The notes beneath the pieces were generated by a model that made no database searches, was not told where the DNA came from, and saw only the letters and a list, made by a program, of their open reading frames with translations. From assembly GCA_019915015.1 (NCBI GenBank), contig JAHBBC010000003.1, positions 1,612,001 through 1,676,000 of the forward strand: a stretch of DNA of 64,000 nucleotides. The letters run 5' to 3'. The DNA comes from Auriscalpium vulgare. Lineage: Eukaryota; Basidiomycota; Agaricomycetes; Russulales; Auriscalpiaceae. This document shows, in pieces, positions 1 to 12,658 of this stretch (position 1 is the stretch's first letter; each line of letters begins with the position of its first letter). The translations under genes and the position numbers were made by a program.

Positions 1-1966
1 ATCGCGAGCCACGCCGCCGTGCGCCGCCGCCGCCCGCCGAGCCGCCCAGAGCCACGACCGCCGGAGTAGAGAGTGAGGAGCGATCCAGTGGAGATGTAAA
101 GAATCGCGAGGGCGGGGGCGACGCCGACGAAGGCGAAGGTGAGCTCTTGGGATTTGAGGAGCTTGTCGATACCGGAGAGTGCCTGATCGATGTCCACCTG
201 CGCGAGAAAAATTGGATGAGAATCAAAAACGGTAGCGCGGAAGGAAAGGAAGCGTAGCGACCTTGGCTTTTTGAACCTGCACAAAGACGGAGCGCAGAAG
301 AGAACCAGCGACGGCCGAACGCACGGGCCTGCGGATGTCCTCCTCGAAAATCTTCAGAATGGGCGTGAGATCGCCGACTCGGAGCTGCTTCGAGAGGTCT
401 TCTAGCTGCGCAGCGTCGTATTTTAGCTTGTCTTTTGCCAGGGAAAGCGCCATCCGCTCGAGGGACTGAGATTTAAAGCAATTCAGAAATGCACTAGTGG
501 GTCGAAGAGATGACAACATACCTGCGTGTCCGCAGCTATGCTCTCCTTCTGAACGATCATGCCCTCGTCGCCGCCAGTGCGCACCGTGTTCAGAATGTCG
601 ACAATTGGCTCCACGAGCCACCCACGCCAGAAGCCTTTTAACGTCTCCCATGCGTCCTGAGCCAGCGCGATTAATGTATCCTGAGAAGCAACAGCTTCAC
701 GGACAAGGTACAGCGTGAGGGGAGGCAGAATGACGAGACGCGGCCACATGAGCGTCAACCGTGACGGCCGTAATAACGAGTGCGCGCGCAGATGTGCATC
801 GTGCTCGGACGCGTGTTGCGGGAGAACATGTGAGGATGTGATAGTCAGAGTCTGGACAAGGGACGCCTGCCCCTGCGGGCCTCCAATCTCTGTCACGTCC
901 TCATCAGCGCGCCCGGACATGATACGATTGACTTCATCCAGGAAGTTTGAGCGCAGGTGCACCGCGACATCGGGGTTGTTTTCGGTACCCAGAAGATCGA
1001 CGAGGCGCGTGCGCATAAGAGTGAGGTCGCCGAGTGCCTTTGCGCGCTCGTCCCGCACACGCTCAAGCTCGGCTCGCTTGAGGCCGCATTCCTGGCGCGT
1101 CAGCTCCAGCGGGAGCGAGACGAAGGAGACAAGGGACGTCCAGAAGTCTTCGAGGGTACGTTGGAGGCGGTACAAAGAAGACACCATGTGGCTTGGGGAG
1201 GGACGGAGGGAGGAGGTTTTAATGGAGAAGGGATTTGACAATGAAAGCGATTGGAAGGGAATGGGGAATAGGTGCGGGTGTGTATGCAAGTGGGGAAATA
1301 GTGAGGCTGCCAAGCTAGCAGGTCGTCCGGTCTCTCTTTCTCCCTCACTGAGTATCTTCCTGACTGAAGAGATGGTGAGGAGCGAAGGTCTAAATTGACG
1401 TTGCTGTGAGTGGAGAATGTGAAGAACATTCTGTGCGAGGGTGACGAGACGCGATGGTAGTGCTGCAAAGAACGCGTGTTATCAGTCGATTCAACTGACA
1501 CGACGACAAAAATAAACTGTCGTGGAGTTGCAGAGTACGCGAAGGTGTTCATGGACGTACTCTGAACGAGATGGTATGCCACGTTCAGTCGCGAACGCGC
1601 GACGTCCGACCACCAATCCGCTTCTGACTCCACGTCAATAGCCTCGTTGAGGAGCCTATCCATAGCTTCGGCATACACTCCAGCAAGCAGCCTGTTCAAG
1701 ATAGCGTCCTTCAGGGCTTCCTCATCCTCATCCACCGCCCCCGTAGCACGGACGTCTGCGGCACTCTCGTAGCTCTGCAGAGCGGCGAGTGCATCTCGTA
1801 CATTCGTTTGACTGAGTGGAGGTGAGAGGGACACAAAGAGGGCTTGGAGGGCTTCTTTAGGACGGGTGTCAGTGCGCGCAGTAATTGCGTAGGTCGTCGG
1901 GTGAATCTTGGATGGGTCGACGGCGAGAATAAGACCGTTCGTGAGGTGGGAGACGGAGGACGACAT
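1..1966 (-). CDS. NCA2: NCA2-family mitochondrial protein (3' end beyond window)
   Basis: The product matches the NCA2 family (nuclear control of ATPase 2), mitochondrial membrane proteins that in yeast affect expression of the mitochondrial ATP6/ATP8 transcript. The N-terminus starts MSSSVSHLTNG at 1966. A middle exon (from about 1187 downwards) contains LYRLQRTLEDFW and the signature GFWRGWLVEPIVDILNTVR followed by the SIAADTQ-SLERM region. The last visible exon (about 207 to 1) has VDIDQALSGIDKLLKSQ then the hydrophobic stretch FAFVGVAPALAILYIS, which is the typical C-terminal membrane part. Several short introns separate the blocks and I did not fix every junction, especially between 1190 and 1560. 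The stop codon lies outside the window. Divergent from the Ctk2-type gene across 257 bp, which probably carries both promoters. Confidence 0.85.
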
Positions 1967-2223
1967 TGCGTGTCGACGCGTCGTTTCTCAGAACTGCAAT
2001 TGGAAAAGGATGGCGGCGCTTGCAGAGAAAGTATTTGGGGAATTGGGACGAGGGGAGGTTGTGGGTTGTCCCCTGGAGTTGTTCATGCCAGCCATTCGCG
2101 TGACGTCAGTAGATAAGATAAGATGTGCTCTGACTTGATAGGTTGGCGAAGGCGGCAGCGGTGAGCTTCAACATCATTAACGCAAGTACGAAGGATCTGC
2201 TGTCCCGCACTGGCCCCGCTCTC

Positions 2224-3676
2224 ATGACTATGGACAACTACAATGACTCGCCCGTCATAAGCGCGACATTCTACACCAAGCACCACCGTCCCTACTTCAC
2301 GCCCTCAGAGGTTGACAAGCTCTCCGAACGGCAGCGCGGCAAACTCTCCATCAACCAGGAGGAAAAGACGCGCCAGCAGGCCTGCGGCTTCATTGAGGCT
2401 GTTGGTGCGCGCATTGGTTTGTGCGTGCTCTTTTGAGGATGCTTCTGGTGCAGCACTGATGCGTGGCTGGCAGCCCGCGAAAGACGATCGCGACGGCGCA
2501 GAACTTGTACCACAGGTTCCACTTGTTCTTCCCGCGGAAGGACTTCAGTTACCATGTGAGTACTCGTTACTTGCTACCATGATGTATCTGACTATCATGC
2601 AGGACGTGGCTCTCGCTGCGCTGTACGTCTCGACGAAAATGCACGACACGCTCAAGAAACCGCGCGAGATTCTCATGGCATCCTACGCCATCCGCTACCC
2701 CGAGCTTGCAGCCAAGTCGCGCTCCATCGTGGGTGACATCGATATGGACCCTGCAGTACGTTTGTCTCCGTTTGTTTGTGGAGGTTAGACAGCTCATACG
2801 TGGATGGGCAGGTTGTCGAGCAGGACCGCCAGCGCATACTCGCCGTAGAACGGCTCACCCTCGAGACCATATGCTTCAACTTCACATCAAGAATGCCATT
2901 TCCGTATGTCATCAAGATAGGAAAGGAGCTTAAGGGTACGCCATGTACAGTCGTCTCCGATCTTGCGTCTCTAAGGACTTACACACGATAGCATCGAAAG
3001 ACCTCACAAAACACGCGTGGCGACTGACAATTGACAGGTAACATCAGTTAGCCCCTCTCGTAGATATACTGTACTCAAGCACCGTCTTCTCTAGCCAACG
3101 CACACTTTCCGCACTACAATACCCACCTCACGTCGTCGCCATCGCGTGCATCTACCTCGCCGCGCTGCTCTCCTCTTTCGAACAAGACGAAATGCCCTCT
3201 CAACATCCCGGTGTGCTCTCAGACCACGAAATTGCGGCCAAGCTCAGAGAGCACGGCCTATGGGAGCGCAAGTTCCAAGTACAAATCGAGGACCTTGAAG
3301 GTAACACCCCCTATCTCCTCCAAACCCTCCGCTAACTCAACGCACCGCAGCGATTGCGCACCTCCTCCTCGACCTCCTCATCTCCTCCGCCCAATCCTCC
3401 TCCGCCAACACCTCCCCCAGCACGCCTGCCTCGCCCTCTCCACACCTCCCCGCCGCTACGCGGCCCGCCCACGCCCATGTTCCCCCCTCGCACCCGCCGC
3501 CTTACAAACCGGACCAGCTCATGCGCCTGAAGATCGCGATGCGCGAGGCCGAGCACGCGCCGCGGAGCCGCACTCCGCTGCTCCCGGAGGGCAGCGCCCT
3601 GCGCGAGCAGGAGGGCTTTCTGGGGCGCAATGATGGCACGGTGCGGTTTCTGTTTGGGCCAAATGGCGGGTCGTAG
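2224..3676 (+). CDS. CTK2: CTD kinase subunit beta / cyclin K-type cyclin
   Basis: Cyclin partner of a Ctk1/Lsk1 (CDK12/13-like) kinase that phosphorylates Ser2 of the RNA polymerase II C-terminal domain. Model: 2224-2420, 2474-2555, 2603-2755, 2812-2935, 2992-3037, 3095-3300, 3351-3676; these sum to 1134 nt (377 aa) with GT-AG introns of 46-57 bp. Seen: MDNYNDSPVISATFYTKH near the N-terminus, then the first cyclin box with FPRKTIATAQNLYHRFHLF read exactly across intron 1, followed by DVALAALYVSTKMHDTLKKP, and a second cyclin fold with YPPHVVAIACIYLAALL. The C-terminal 90 residues are rich in Pro/Ser/Ala and look disordered. Start chosen at ATG 2224; ATG 2230, two codons later, is equally possible. 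The end is convergent with the wax-synthase gene. Confidence 0.9.
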
Positions 3677-3973
3677 GGCGGGCGCTGGGTGTTTGATGTC
3701 CGTAGCTGGTCGATGGCTTTGACATTCCATCATTTCAAGCCACTCGTTGTAACCATCGTTCGGATATGTGGAGCGGTTTGACACTGGGACACGTAGCTCC
3801 ATGGGGACGGATTCCAAGAGTATATTGATACATGACTATTAGTACATATTGTGAGACGTGGACTGGTCATCAAGATATTCGTGAGCGAAGCAAATTAGTA
3901 GGGACTACAGGTATCTGTATGTGATACAAATCTAGCTGTGGAGCAGATATGACGAAAGGAAGTTACTGTGGCA

Positions 3974-5437
3974 TCAGTGTGCGAGGAGGGACCGAATGGC
4001 GGGGAAGAGCCAGAGGCGGGCGGGGCTAATGGGTGGAGGAATGACCATGCCGCCTGCCAGGCCGCGTACGTGCCATGCATCCACTGTTCGGTGCAAGCGC
4101 ATCAGTCTCCCGCCCTCGCGAAGTATATGAGATCACTCACCAAGCGGCTGCGCAAGCACAAACAGATCAAAGTATACCCACAGACGTCCCAAAAACCCGC
4201 CCACCCTGCGCCCCGTCACCCTCCTCCACACACGCTCCCCAATGACCGCGCCGCCCTGCAGCAAAAAGAACACAGGCACGCGCGAGTCCCACCCACGGCC
4301 CATCGCGTACATGGTGCACTCGTGGTACAGCCCCGACGCAAAAAACGTGCCGAGCACGAGGCCGACATTCCCTGCAACCTTGCGCCCGGGGATGCCACCG
4401 TACACGAGGAATGTCTGGCGCAGCAACTGGTGCCACCGCTTCGCCCAGAAGTCGTGCAGCGACTCGGCCGCCCACGGGTTGTCCATGACCGGCGGCCACG
4501 CAGACGGCGCGTGGCCCAGCGCGCCGACCGCAATTAGCGTGAGTAGGTCGTACACCATCCCGAAGCCTCCGAGCAGGGCGGTGCCCGTGAGCCCGTGGAT
4601 CGCGGTCGACACGACGTAGCGCGAGTACCACGGTAGGCCTGGGTAGAAGATGCTCCCGCCGAGCGGGTCACCGACGCCGGGGAAGAGCTTCAGCGTGCCA
4701 TCGATGAGGTCCACGAGCAGGAAGTTCCCGAGGAACGAGAGCGCGGTCGCGCGCAGGAACGGGCCGCGTGCCTGCGGACGCGTCGCCACTGGCGTGTACA
4801 CGCCCTCGCCAAAGTCCCACCCGAGCCCACGCATTGCGAACATGAGCTCGAACGAATCCTCGAGCCAGTCGGGGAGCACTGCACCGGGGCGGCGGAGGGT
4901 GGCGGCGGCGCCGGGGGCGTCGGAGCCCGGCTTCGCGGCGATGGCAGGCTCGTGCATGCTACCGAGCTTTTTCTCGCCCTGCTTGTGCCGGCCATTGCGC
5001 GCAAAGGCGATGTCGATGCCCTTGGCCATCATGAAGAACGAGAAGAGGGCTGCCAGGACGCGTCGAGTCAGTGCCAGATCGGGTGAGATCGGGGGGTACG
5101 CACCGAGGCCCCAATTGTACACGTTGTAGCGCGGGTCAAGCCAGACGTAGCCGAATGCAGAGCGAACAGCGGTGGTGATGAGGGTGGGGAGCATAAGCAG
5201 GCGCATGACCTGTGTGTCGGGCCGCCGGACGAGGTAGGACATGAATGTGAATGGGATGAAGTGGAGGAGGGTGTAGGGTGCGGTCGTCCATGTGACGGGA
5301 ATACGCTCCTCTAGCGGGGGCACAAGCGTGCGGAACGCTCTCGCCGAGGCCCAGTATAGTCTATGCGGATGTCAGTGCATGCGAGTCGACTCGGACGACG
5401 GAGAGGCTACGCACTCTTGGTAGAGTGATGCGCCCAT
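3974..5437 (-). CDS. Wax synthase-domain membrane O-acyltransferase
   Basis: Multi-pass membrane protein of the wax-synthase (MBOAT-like) family, which moves acyl groups onto alcohol acceptors; in fungi many members act in secondary metabolism, so the substrate is unknown. Model: 5437-5415, 5360-4141, 4083-3974 (1353 nt, 450 aa). The first exon encodes only MGASLYQE and joins LYWASARAFRTLVPP. Core motifs are HDFWAKRWHQLLRQTF and, after a hydrophobic stretch, FFASGLYHECTMYAMG, where the His of YHE is the likely catalytic residue. A frame-open read-through past the second intron would stop after LAQPLGE, but splicing at GTGAGT (4140) gives a natural tail (VDAWHVRGLAGGMVIPP) that fits the family better. 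Base composition is like the neighbours, with no sign of transfer. Confidence 0.87.
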
Positions 5438-5749
5438 GTGTCGAACGTGTGTCCCCTCGGGACGGGATAGCGAGATAGCAAGCTGGATGGGATATGAACA
5501 AGTGAAGGTCTAGGATGTCGATGAAGCGCAAGACGAGAGATATATAATAACTGAGGAAACTACGGAAGAGCGCGGAACGGAACGTGGCCGGCGCAAGTGG
5601 GAGGCGCCCATGGGGTTTGGTCAGCGCGCTTGCTCGACTTGGCCGCTATGTGTACTCAGCGCTGACTACAACTCCTCCGGCCGCGTGACGCTCCCGCCGA
5701 ATTGACTGTCTACTGACTACACAACGATGACATTACTTGATTAATCTCA
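5438..5749. other. Intergenic: wax-synthase upstream / NiCoT downstream
   Basis: About 310 bp holding the upstream region of the wax-synthase gene and the 3' flank of the NiCoT gene; both genes point left. No clear TATA box or repeat was recognised. An A/T-rich patch (tatataataact) lies near 5541-5553, about 105 bp before the start codon, and could be a weak core promoter. Confidence 0.35.
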
Positions 5750-8008
5750 TTATTCCTGCCCTCGGTGTGCCCTGTATCGCCCGGCCGCCCATCGACCGAC
5801 GTACCATCCGCCGACGACGACCACAAACGACCCAACGATTCCCGCGCCGATGTACCCTGAGTTGTCGTTCGCCTAGCCAACGGTCTCAGCGTTTTGCGCG
5901 TGAAAACAGACGGCTCGGGCCCACCTTAGCCCAGAATCTCCACCAGCTCCCCAAGCGCCCGCCGCCGTGCCCGTCGTCCGCGTCAGCTGCATTGCGGCAC
6001 CGTGTGCAGTTGTCGCCGATCAGCCCCATAATGGTAATCAGAGATATGCTGAAGGCCACGATGATGCTCATCGCGGTGAGGACGATGCTGAGCTGCGACA
6101 TCATGTTCCTCTTCACGCGCAGCTCGCGGCGGGCGATCTCCTCGACCTCCTTCACCTTCCTGTCCGGGCCATCGACCACGTCGTCCACCTGCACCAGAAC
6201 GCCCTCCGCCGCAACGAAGCTCGACTTCCGCGAGTTCCCCTCTCTCGGTCCGGATTGCGGCTGCGCGTCGCTCTCCAGGTCAATGAGGGCGGGGCGCTCC
6301 TCGTCTTCACGCACGTCCAGCGGTGTCACATCCGCCGCCGCCTGGATTTCCGCGGCCGCGGCCTGCGCCGCGACACTGCGCGTTCCGTCAGCCGTGCGCA
6401 GCTCGAGCACGCGGAACGAGTGCTCCGGGAAACCCGAGTACGAGTAAAGCATCAGTATCGAGTCGACGCTGTCGAGCAGAGTCATGCCGGCGGTAAAGAG
6501 TAGCTGTAGCGCGGAGGGAGATTATACTTAGTGCGGTGGGACAAGCGACAGGGGAGAAGGGCGTACCGGAAGGATGACGATGTCTGCGGGCGGGATGCCC
6601 TTCCCATCCGCGCCCTTCTTCGCGATCGCAGATGCGGCGAGCAGCGCAATTGATGAGGCAGTATCAAAACCTGAAGATGGTAGTGTCGGCACAGAGTTAC
6701 TTTGGCTCGGGCGCAAGACTCACCGAAACCGAACAGCACGCCGACGGGGTACATCTGTTTCGCGGCATAATTGGCGGCGGGCTAGTAGAAAAAGGCAGGT
6801 GCCCGCACCTTCCATGGCCGGTCGACGAATCGCACGACGGGCCCAAGCAGCTTCATCATGATCGTGTTGTTGTACTGTCCATCGTCCTCGATCAGCTCAT
6901 CTGCGCTGTCCGATGGTTCGCCACGGGCAATTCGCTCCTCCCTGAGCTTCTTGTTCTGCAGCGCGAAGGGCATTGAGCGAGCGATATGGCGGGCGAAGAG
7001 GGGCAGACGTACTCGGCGGCGTTTCTTGAGGATTCGGTGCAGGATGATTGAGTTGGCGAAGCCAACGATGAACAGGAACGTCGCGCTGACGGACGCGCCT
7101 ACACACATATAATACGGAGTCAGTGCACTCGCGATGCGTGGCACAGATGCGCGACCACGAAACGGCCGCACGCACCGACGATGCCGCCGACGTTGCCCAC
7201 TCCGCCGATCTTGTCAGCGACGTCCGTGCTGATAGCAATTGCTACGTTCTGCCTTCCGGCGTCAGTCTCACTGCCCGCGAGGAAAGGGGCGCATGGGAAC
7301 GCGACGCACGACGACAATCACTATCGTACTGTGTCCGAGCGAGAAGAACAGCCCGCAGGTCACCGGAAGCTGGCCGAGGCTGATGAGCCCGCGCGTCGCG
7401 TTGTCGATCGCACTGCCAGTGAGCCCCAGTTTTCGTTTTTAAGCAATGAATAAGGGACTGCCTCTGGTGGGGTGATGAGATTCGGTATATTGGGCGTCGG
7501 TCGGAAATCAAGTTGCGGTGTGGAGTGGGGGTGGTGATTACGTTGTAAGAGCACTCACATTGGCGAACTTGATCACTACCTGATGTGGTCCGCGTCGAGA
7601 GCTTATAGGTAAAGGGGCCGAAATCAATGCTTGTTCGATTCTTGGGCGATTTCGCGAGCTACGCACCGTGGCGGAGGCCGATGGTCTGGAAGTGATCGCC
7701 GTCGTAGATGTGATATACGTAGGAGTCGGCACCGGCGAAAAGGACACGTCAGGAAATTGGGTATCAGATGGGATGGAGATGGAGAGGTAACAGTGGGAGA
7801 CACGCACCCACGCAAGCAGCGCGAGACTCAAGATCGGCTGCCTATCGCGACTCCTCCCAAAAAGCGCGCCTGCGACGGCCCATAGCAGCGCGTTAGCGAA
7901 CAGCTCGCATGCGACGAGCAAGAGCGAGCGGCCGAAGAGCGTGAGGCGGCGCGTGCGCAGATACCGGCGCCATGATCCTGTGAAGTTCAAGCTCGCGACA
8001 CTTCTCAT
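5750..8008 (-). CDS. NiCoT-family nickel/cobalt transporter
   Basis: High-affinity Ni2+/Co2+ permease of the NiCoT (HoxN/NixA) family; in fungi it probably supplies nickel to urease. Eleven exons: 8008-7808, 7685-7667, 7601-7580, 7412-7310, 7248-7176, 7098-7013, 6955-6809, 6754-6724, 6670-6567, 6503-5925, 5872-5750; total 1488 nt, 495 aa. The signature of transmembrane helix 2 (RHALDADHI) is assembled from three exons, one of only 19 nt and one of 22 nt. Other family motifs: GQLPVTCGLFFSLGHSTIVI, LFGFGFDTASSIALL and LFTAGMTLLDSVDS. A charged loop of about 100 residues precedes the last helices; the final exon gives NDNSGYIGAGIVGSFVVVVG. An upstream 5' exon cannot be excluded, because an AG acceptor-like site overlaps the chosen ATG. 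A decayed copy lies at about 28.4-29.3 kb. Confidence 0.93.
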
Positions 8009-8338
8009 GCTAACGATCGGGGTTTAGTGTGCAAGTTCACAAGTGCGATCAACGGACCTTCTGGAGCTTCGTTGGCTGAGCACGATGATGTAGGCCTGCA
8101 CGTCCAGTAGTATAATGCAAGCCGTGTAACATGTACATGCAACCCCTTACATAGCTCAAAGAAGCTTCCGATAAGTAATCAGTGCGCGCGCGGGTGCCTC
8201 TCAAGCAAAATAATGAAAATAATCGTATTTGTGAAGTGTCCAAATTAGATGAAGGCGTCCACGTAGTGTATTAGAGAGATTTCAGAATTAAACGAGGGCT
8301 GGTGATTGGTGCGGAGGAAATAGACAGTTCGGAAGCAC
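8009..8338. other. Intergenic between NiCoT start and laccase stop
   Basis: About 330 bp containing the NiCoT 5' flank and the laccase 3' flank. Short frames here overlap the laccase tail and look random. No repeat, RNA gene or clear promoter element recognised. Confidence 0.4.
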
Positions 8339-10940
8339 TCAGTGGCCGTTGATGAAATTGTTGTACAGCGGGCACAGCTGACGCCACGAAGCTGTAGGGA
8401 TGTGGAATTAATAGCGTGTACCACACGGACCGATAGCGACGTACTGGGGACAGGATCCCTCGAAGGAATGTCTGGATCATCCTCCACGAACACCACAGCA
8501 AATCCACTGCGCGTGTTCGTCAGCTCAGCGCCCATATATGCGCGAAGAGGATCACGTACGCTGTGAGATGCCAATCAATGTGACAGTGGAAGAACCATGG
8601 CCCGGGGTTGTCGGTGACGAAGCGGATGGTCACGTCATCGGTACTGTCCCCCATGTTGACGACGTCGCGAACGACCGGATTATCGAAGTTGTACGTCGCA
8701 TTTCCGGCGCTCCGTACGACAGAGAAGGCGTGCTGAGGGTCATGAAGTCAAAACGGGGATGCGACATGTGCGAGGGGATAGTACGTACTCCGTGCAAATG
8801 AACCGGATGCTGTGCATGGATAAATAGACGTCTTGCCGTGAAGGGAAAAAGAGACTCACCGGGCCACCGAGAGCGCCACCGGGGATTACGAGCTCAACAA
8901 CCTTGTTTGGGGCAAGACCGTAGTAACTGCCCTTAGGCAAGAGATCCTGCGCTTGGGACGCCCCGCTCAGGATCTGAAGGAGGGCTGGGACACTGGGAGG
9001 TTCATAGGTGAAGCCGTTGACAACAAACGCAGTGACCGCCGCGTTCTATGTACCTTGTGAGATACCTGCGTCGAGTGATAAAGCAGAGGGACTTACAATG
9101 GCGACGTTGAGTTGGATATTAATGTCGGCGCCGCCGGGTACGGGCCTGCCAGGCTGCACAACAAGATGAGATAAAATGGTTATGTTACTGATAAAGAATG
9201 GTTGCATACCGCGCGTGCATTGTTAAGAGGCTGTTTAGAGTTTTTCAGTGGCGATTCGGCATAAAAGACAGAGATGCTTTACGTGGAGGTTCGTCTCAAC
9301 GAGAGGCAGGTGAAGGTTGCTTGATGTTGTCGGATCTTGGACAGGCGCACCGGCGTACCGAAGAATGGCAGAGTTTTGCCCCCCTGCAATGCTGGAAGCC
9401 GGACTGTTGGGGTCCGCGGGGTCAATGGGCGGCGAGCGGATCCCTGGGATCACTCAGTCAATTATGGACAGACGCGCCTAAGCTGGAGGCATACAGTAAT
9501 TTCCTACGGGTTGATTGGCATTCAACTGTATACGTTAATTCGATCAGTTGACGGTTGGCCTCCATATGTTCAGATTGGACAGCAACAACTTACCACGACA
9601 GAGTAACGTTGACCTAGTATTCGAGCATGAGCGATAGGAAGCGAGGGAGCGAACGAAGCGCCAACTTACCAGCGAAGATTTGAAGGTTGTCGACGACGAG
9701 CGGGTGCACATTATTACCGTCCACCTCAATGATCGTCAAGAGGTGCTGGTCAATGTAGAAAGTGAACGATGGGTCGCAAGAAACCTGGACGAGTCGGAAA
9801 CGGTAGCTGGTGGCGAGTCAGACAAAGTTGCCGAGATGGTAGAGAAATCAATTACTTACCGCTTGCCATGCACGACGTTCACAACAGCGAGTGGTACACT
9901 TGGCCCACCGGGATAGCGGCCTTTTCCGTTTATAAGTCCGGTCGCCCAAGCACTACAACCAGAAATAAGATGAGATTCTGTGGTTGACATCTGTGTTTAC
10001 GCACGGGACTCCATTGGCCGGCTGATCGTGAGACAAGTAATGATACCTGGCGAAATAGGTGCTCAATATCATTGACTTGCTAACACCAGGGTAGGAAAAC
10101 TAACCAGTCCGCAATCGTGATGACTGTGCTTTCTGAAGAATTGACAAGGCAGTGAGTAGATGAAGTGGTTGATGAGGAAGAGAGTTACCATCGTCAACAT
10201 CGTAGAGGTACTTCTGAGGATCATTGCGATCGTAAAGCACGATGGCGCCTCGTAACCCGTCGCAGTATTGGTTGGAGAAATGACTGCCATAGGTCGAATC
10301 ACGATCTCCGGCGGCATAAAAAAGTGTTGTGGCTTACCTGTGGTACCAGAAAGTGCCCTATCGTACGAAATACACGATCAGACCAACGAATGCGAGCACC
10401 GTGATGAGCACTCACGGCTTGGTTTCCGACATTGAAGTCGTATAAGAAAGAGTGGTTGGGAATCAAGGGGCACTGGGTGACGAAGGCTGTACCGTCCGCA
10501 TAGTTAGTTGTCTTCTGGAAAATTCCGTGCCAATGCTACTCGCGGATGTGAGAGACAATGGGCGAGAATGAAGAGAGATACGAACAATAGTCGTAGGTAA
10601 GTCCATATCGCTATCGGTCAACTCATCCTTGACATTTATCTTCAATTGGTCTCCCTGGGCACCGCAAGATAGAATCAGCCAGTCGTGCGCGCACGATTGA
10701 AGCTCAGCATACCTTGAAGGCTGTTATCACAGGCCCTGGAAACGTCCCACCGGCGAGGACAGTGCTGCACGGTTCCCAAATCAGAAACGTCAAGCTGACT
10801 GCTCATCGGGTGACTGACCTGCGAGAGAAGCCATCCGGAGCGATGACCTTGTTGACGATGGGCAGGTCCGCAATGGGACCGATGGCAGCGAGGGCTCCTG
10901 CGCACAGAGAAAGTAGCACGATGAGTGAAGGCGACGACAT
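8339..10940 (-). CDS. Secreted laccase (multicopper oxidase)
   Basis: Benzenediol:oxygen oxidoreductase that oxidises phenols at a T1 copper and reduces O2 at a T2/T3 cluster; secreted and linked to lignin decay or pigment and stress functions. The start at 10940 gives a signal peptide ([20 protein letters not shown]). All four copper signatures are present: L1 HWHGIFQ with [12 protein letters not shown]2 [19 protein letters not shown], read across an intron inside the HSH codons; L3 HPVHLHGHAFSVV, across another intron; L4 [20 protein letters not shown]. All ten His and the Cys are intact, and Phe lies ten residues after the Cys, as in class-3 high-potential laccases. The C-terminus is [16 protein letters not shown]. 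There are many short introns; not every internal junction was fixed. No frameshift was seen. Confidence 0.93.
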
Positions 10941-10992
10941 CTTCGCCAAAAGAACGGAGACGTGCAATGAGAGCGTCCTGTGATGATGCTGC

Positions 10993-11001
10993 TCTTATAC
11001 C
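10993..11001 (-). promoter_or_regulatory. TATA-like box of laccase gene
   Basis: GGTATAAG on the minus strand, about 55 bp before the laccase ATG, in the usual place for a fungal TATA element. Assigned from position and sequence only. Confidence 0.45.
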
Positions 11002-12628
11002 TCCCAGTGACGCCCGAGACATGTAAGAGCCCCGGGGATAAAGGACAGTGATGTTGAGTCATCGAACGCCAGCTCAGGGCATGGTGGCGTACAGCCAGCA
11101 TCAAAATACGCCGCATATCAAACTTGTAGCATCCATAGACCCATCTTCGGCGTTGAAGGCGCCAAAAGACATACGCGGCGTTACGCGCGGCTAAAGTATT
11201 CATCACGAGGCGTCAAACTTACCACTCGGCGTTCCATTCCGTCTATTTGAGCGCAGGCGCCGGCGACGCGGAGGAAGATATCTAGAGTACAGCGACCCGA
11301 TCGTCTCGGGTGACAAGCGCGTAGGCTGGAATGTAGACGCCTAAACGTGCAGACCTTGTGGTACAGAATATCCTGACACGGAAAGTACGGCGCTGGCGCG
11401 AGAGGCCAGCTCGTAATAAGGATGGCCGGCGCGCCCGGCAGTGATGACGGGTGTTAATGAACCCTCCATTGACGAGGCGGCTTCTGATATTCCCGACAAA
11501 CCCGGTATAGGACTGAGGACCACCAGGAGGAGAGAGAGTATATTGTACAGCCCTTGAAACAGATGGACGTGTTTAGTGGCGTTTGCATGCCACCTGATAT
11601 GATGTTCAGGATCATATTGAACGGCGCAGATAGGGAAGAATTCCTGCCACGCCATTTCCAACGGTCCGTCCCAGCATTAAGTCTGAATATCGGTGTGTTC
11701 TAGGCTCCAGGATCCCTCACCATGGGACGACAAAGCCAGAGGAACAGAACAAGACGAAGCCGCGAGGGCGATCACGGCCCCATGTGGCAGTTGTCAGACA
11801 AGAGATATGCCAGTGAGCGCCGTCTGTAGATTGGGACCAAGGGACCAGGGGAAGTCACCAGTCACCAGACAGTTGTCTAATCTATCTCCACAGTACCTCA
11901 TGATGCATGCGCCTGCCATGACCCCACCAAGAAGGACCCATCATAGTATCGTCACCGTGCAGATGTTACGTTGAGTTCTGTGGCAGAAATTCAAGGCGAT
12001 GGTCTGGAAGAATTTCGTAAACATCTAGACATGTACATGTGATCCTGTCATGAGCGGTAAGGGTAGCAGGACTGTCGAAAAATCGCAGACTGCATGGGAA
12101 ATAGGATCGTGAAGGCGTACGTGTACTTCATAGCGAGCTTGAAGTCGCCCTGTAGTCAGTGGGTGATATGCGCTGACACAGAGAGCATACGCGAAGCCAG
12201 GGTTCCGAGCAACGGAGAGAGCACTGTGGCAGACAGGTATCGGCAGTTCATGGCGGCTCGGTCTTGGCTCGGTCATGCTGCCCACGAAAAACGAGGAGCT
12301 GGCTCGGCAAGCGATGTGTCCTGTGCCGCGCGGCCACGCTGATAACGTGGACGGTCGGTGTGCACTGGGCCACAGACGTTTCTATACAGCGCAGTCAGGT
12401 TAGATCGAAGGCACGCCAGGTGAGCAAACCGAGTGCCTACCAACATTTCAAACACCTTCCGAACGTCTCGACACTGGCACAACGTCATCGACCCATCGAT
12501 CACTTCCCCTGACAGCGACTAGCCACTGACTAGCCCTGTATTCAAATAGGCATGGAAGACGCGGACACGGTACTGGTGATAGGCGCCTACAGGCCGCCGG
12601 GAGCATCGGCACGATGGGCGTAATCATG
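11002..12628. other. Intergenic, laccase upstream region; no gene recognised
   Basis: About 1.6 kb between the laccase promoter and the hAT target site. It holds short open frames on both strands, the longest 106 codons at 11341-11661 (-) with one hydrophobic stretch, none with a recognisable family or convincing splice-linked extension. The proximal part presumably carries laccase regulatory sites, but I see no clear clustered elements. Confidence 0.4.
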
Positions 12629-12636
12629 TGCAGGGG
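12629..12636. repeat. hAT target-site duplication, left copy
   Basis: TGCAGGGG lies immediately outside the left inverted repeat and is repeated exactly at 25417-25424. Eight-bp duplications are diagnostic of the hAT superfamily. Confidence 0.9.
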
Positions 12637-12658
12637 TAGTGTTGCCGCGAAGCAAAGC
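12637..12658 (+). repeat. hAT terminal inverted repeat, left
   Basis: 22 bp identical to the reverse complement of 25395-25416. Confidence 0.92.

Noticed and set aside
4133..4146. Wax synthase ending at LAQPLGE
   Set aside because: The stop lies inside a GTGAGT donor; splicing to 4083 gives an in-frame, family-like tail and a total length divisible by three.
5886..5924. NiCoT ending at RLFSRAKR
   Set aside because: A 52-bp intron (5873-5924) leads to a further exon encoding the last expected membrane helix.
11341..11661. 106-codon minus-strand frame upstream of the laccase
   Set aside because: No recognisable domain, no splice-linked extension and no clear start context; left as unassigned intergenic DNA.
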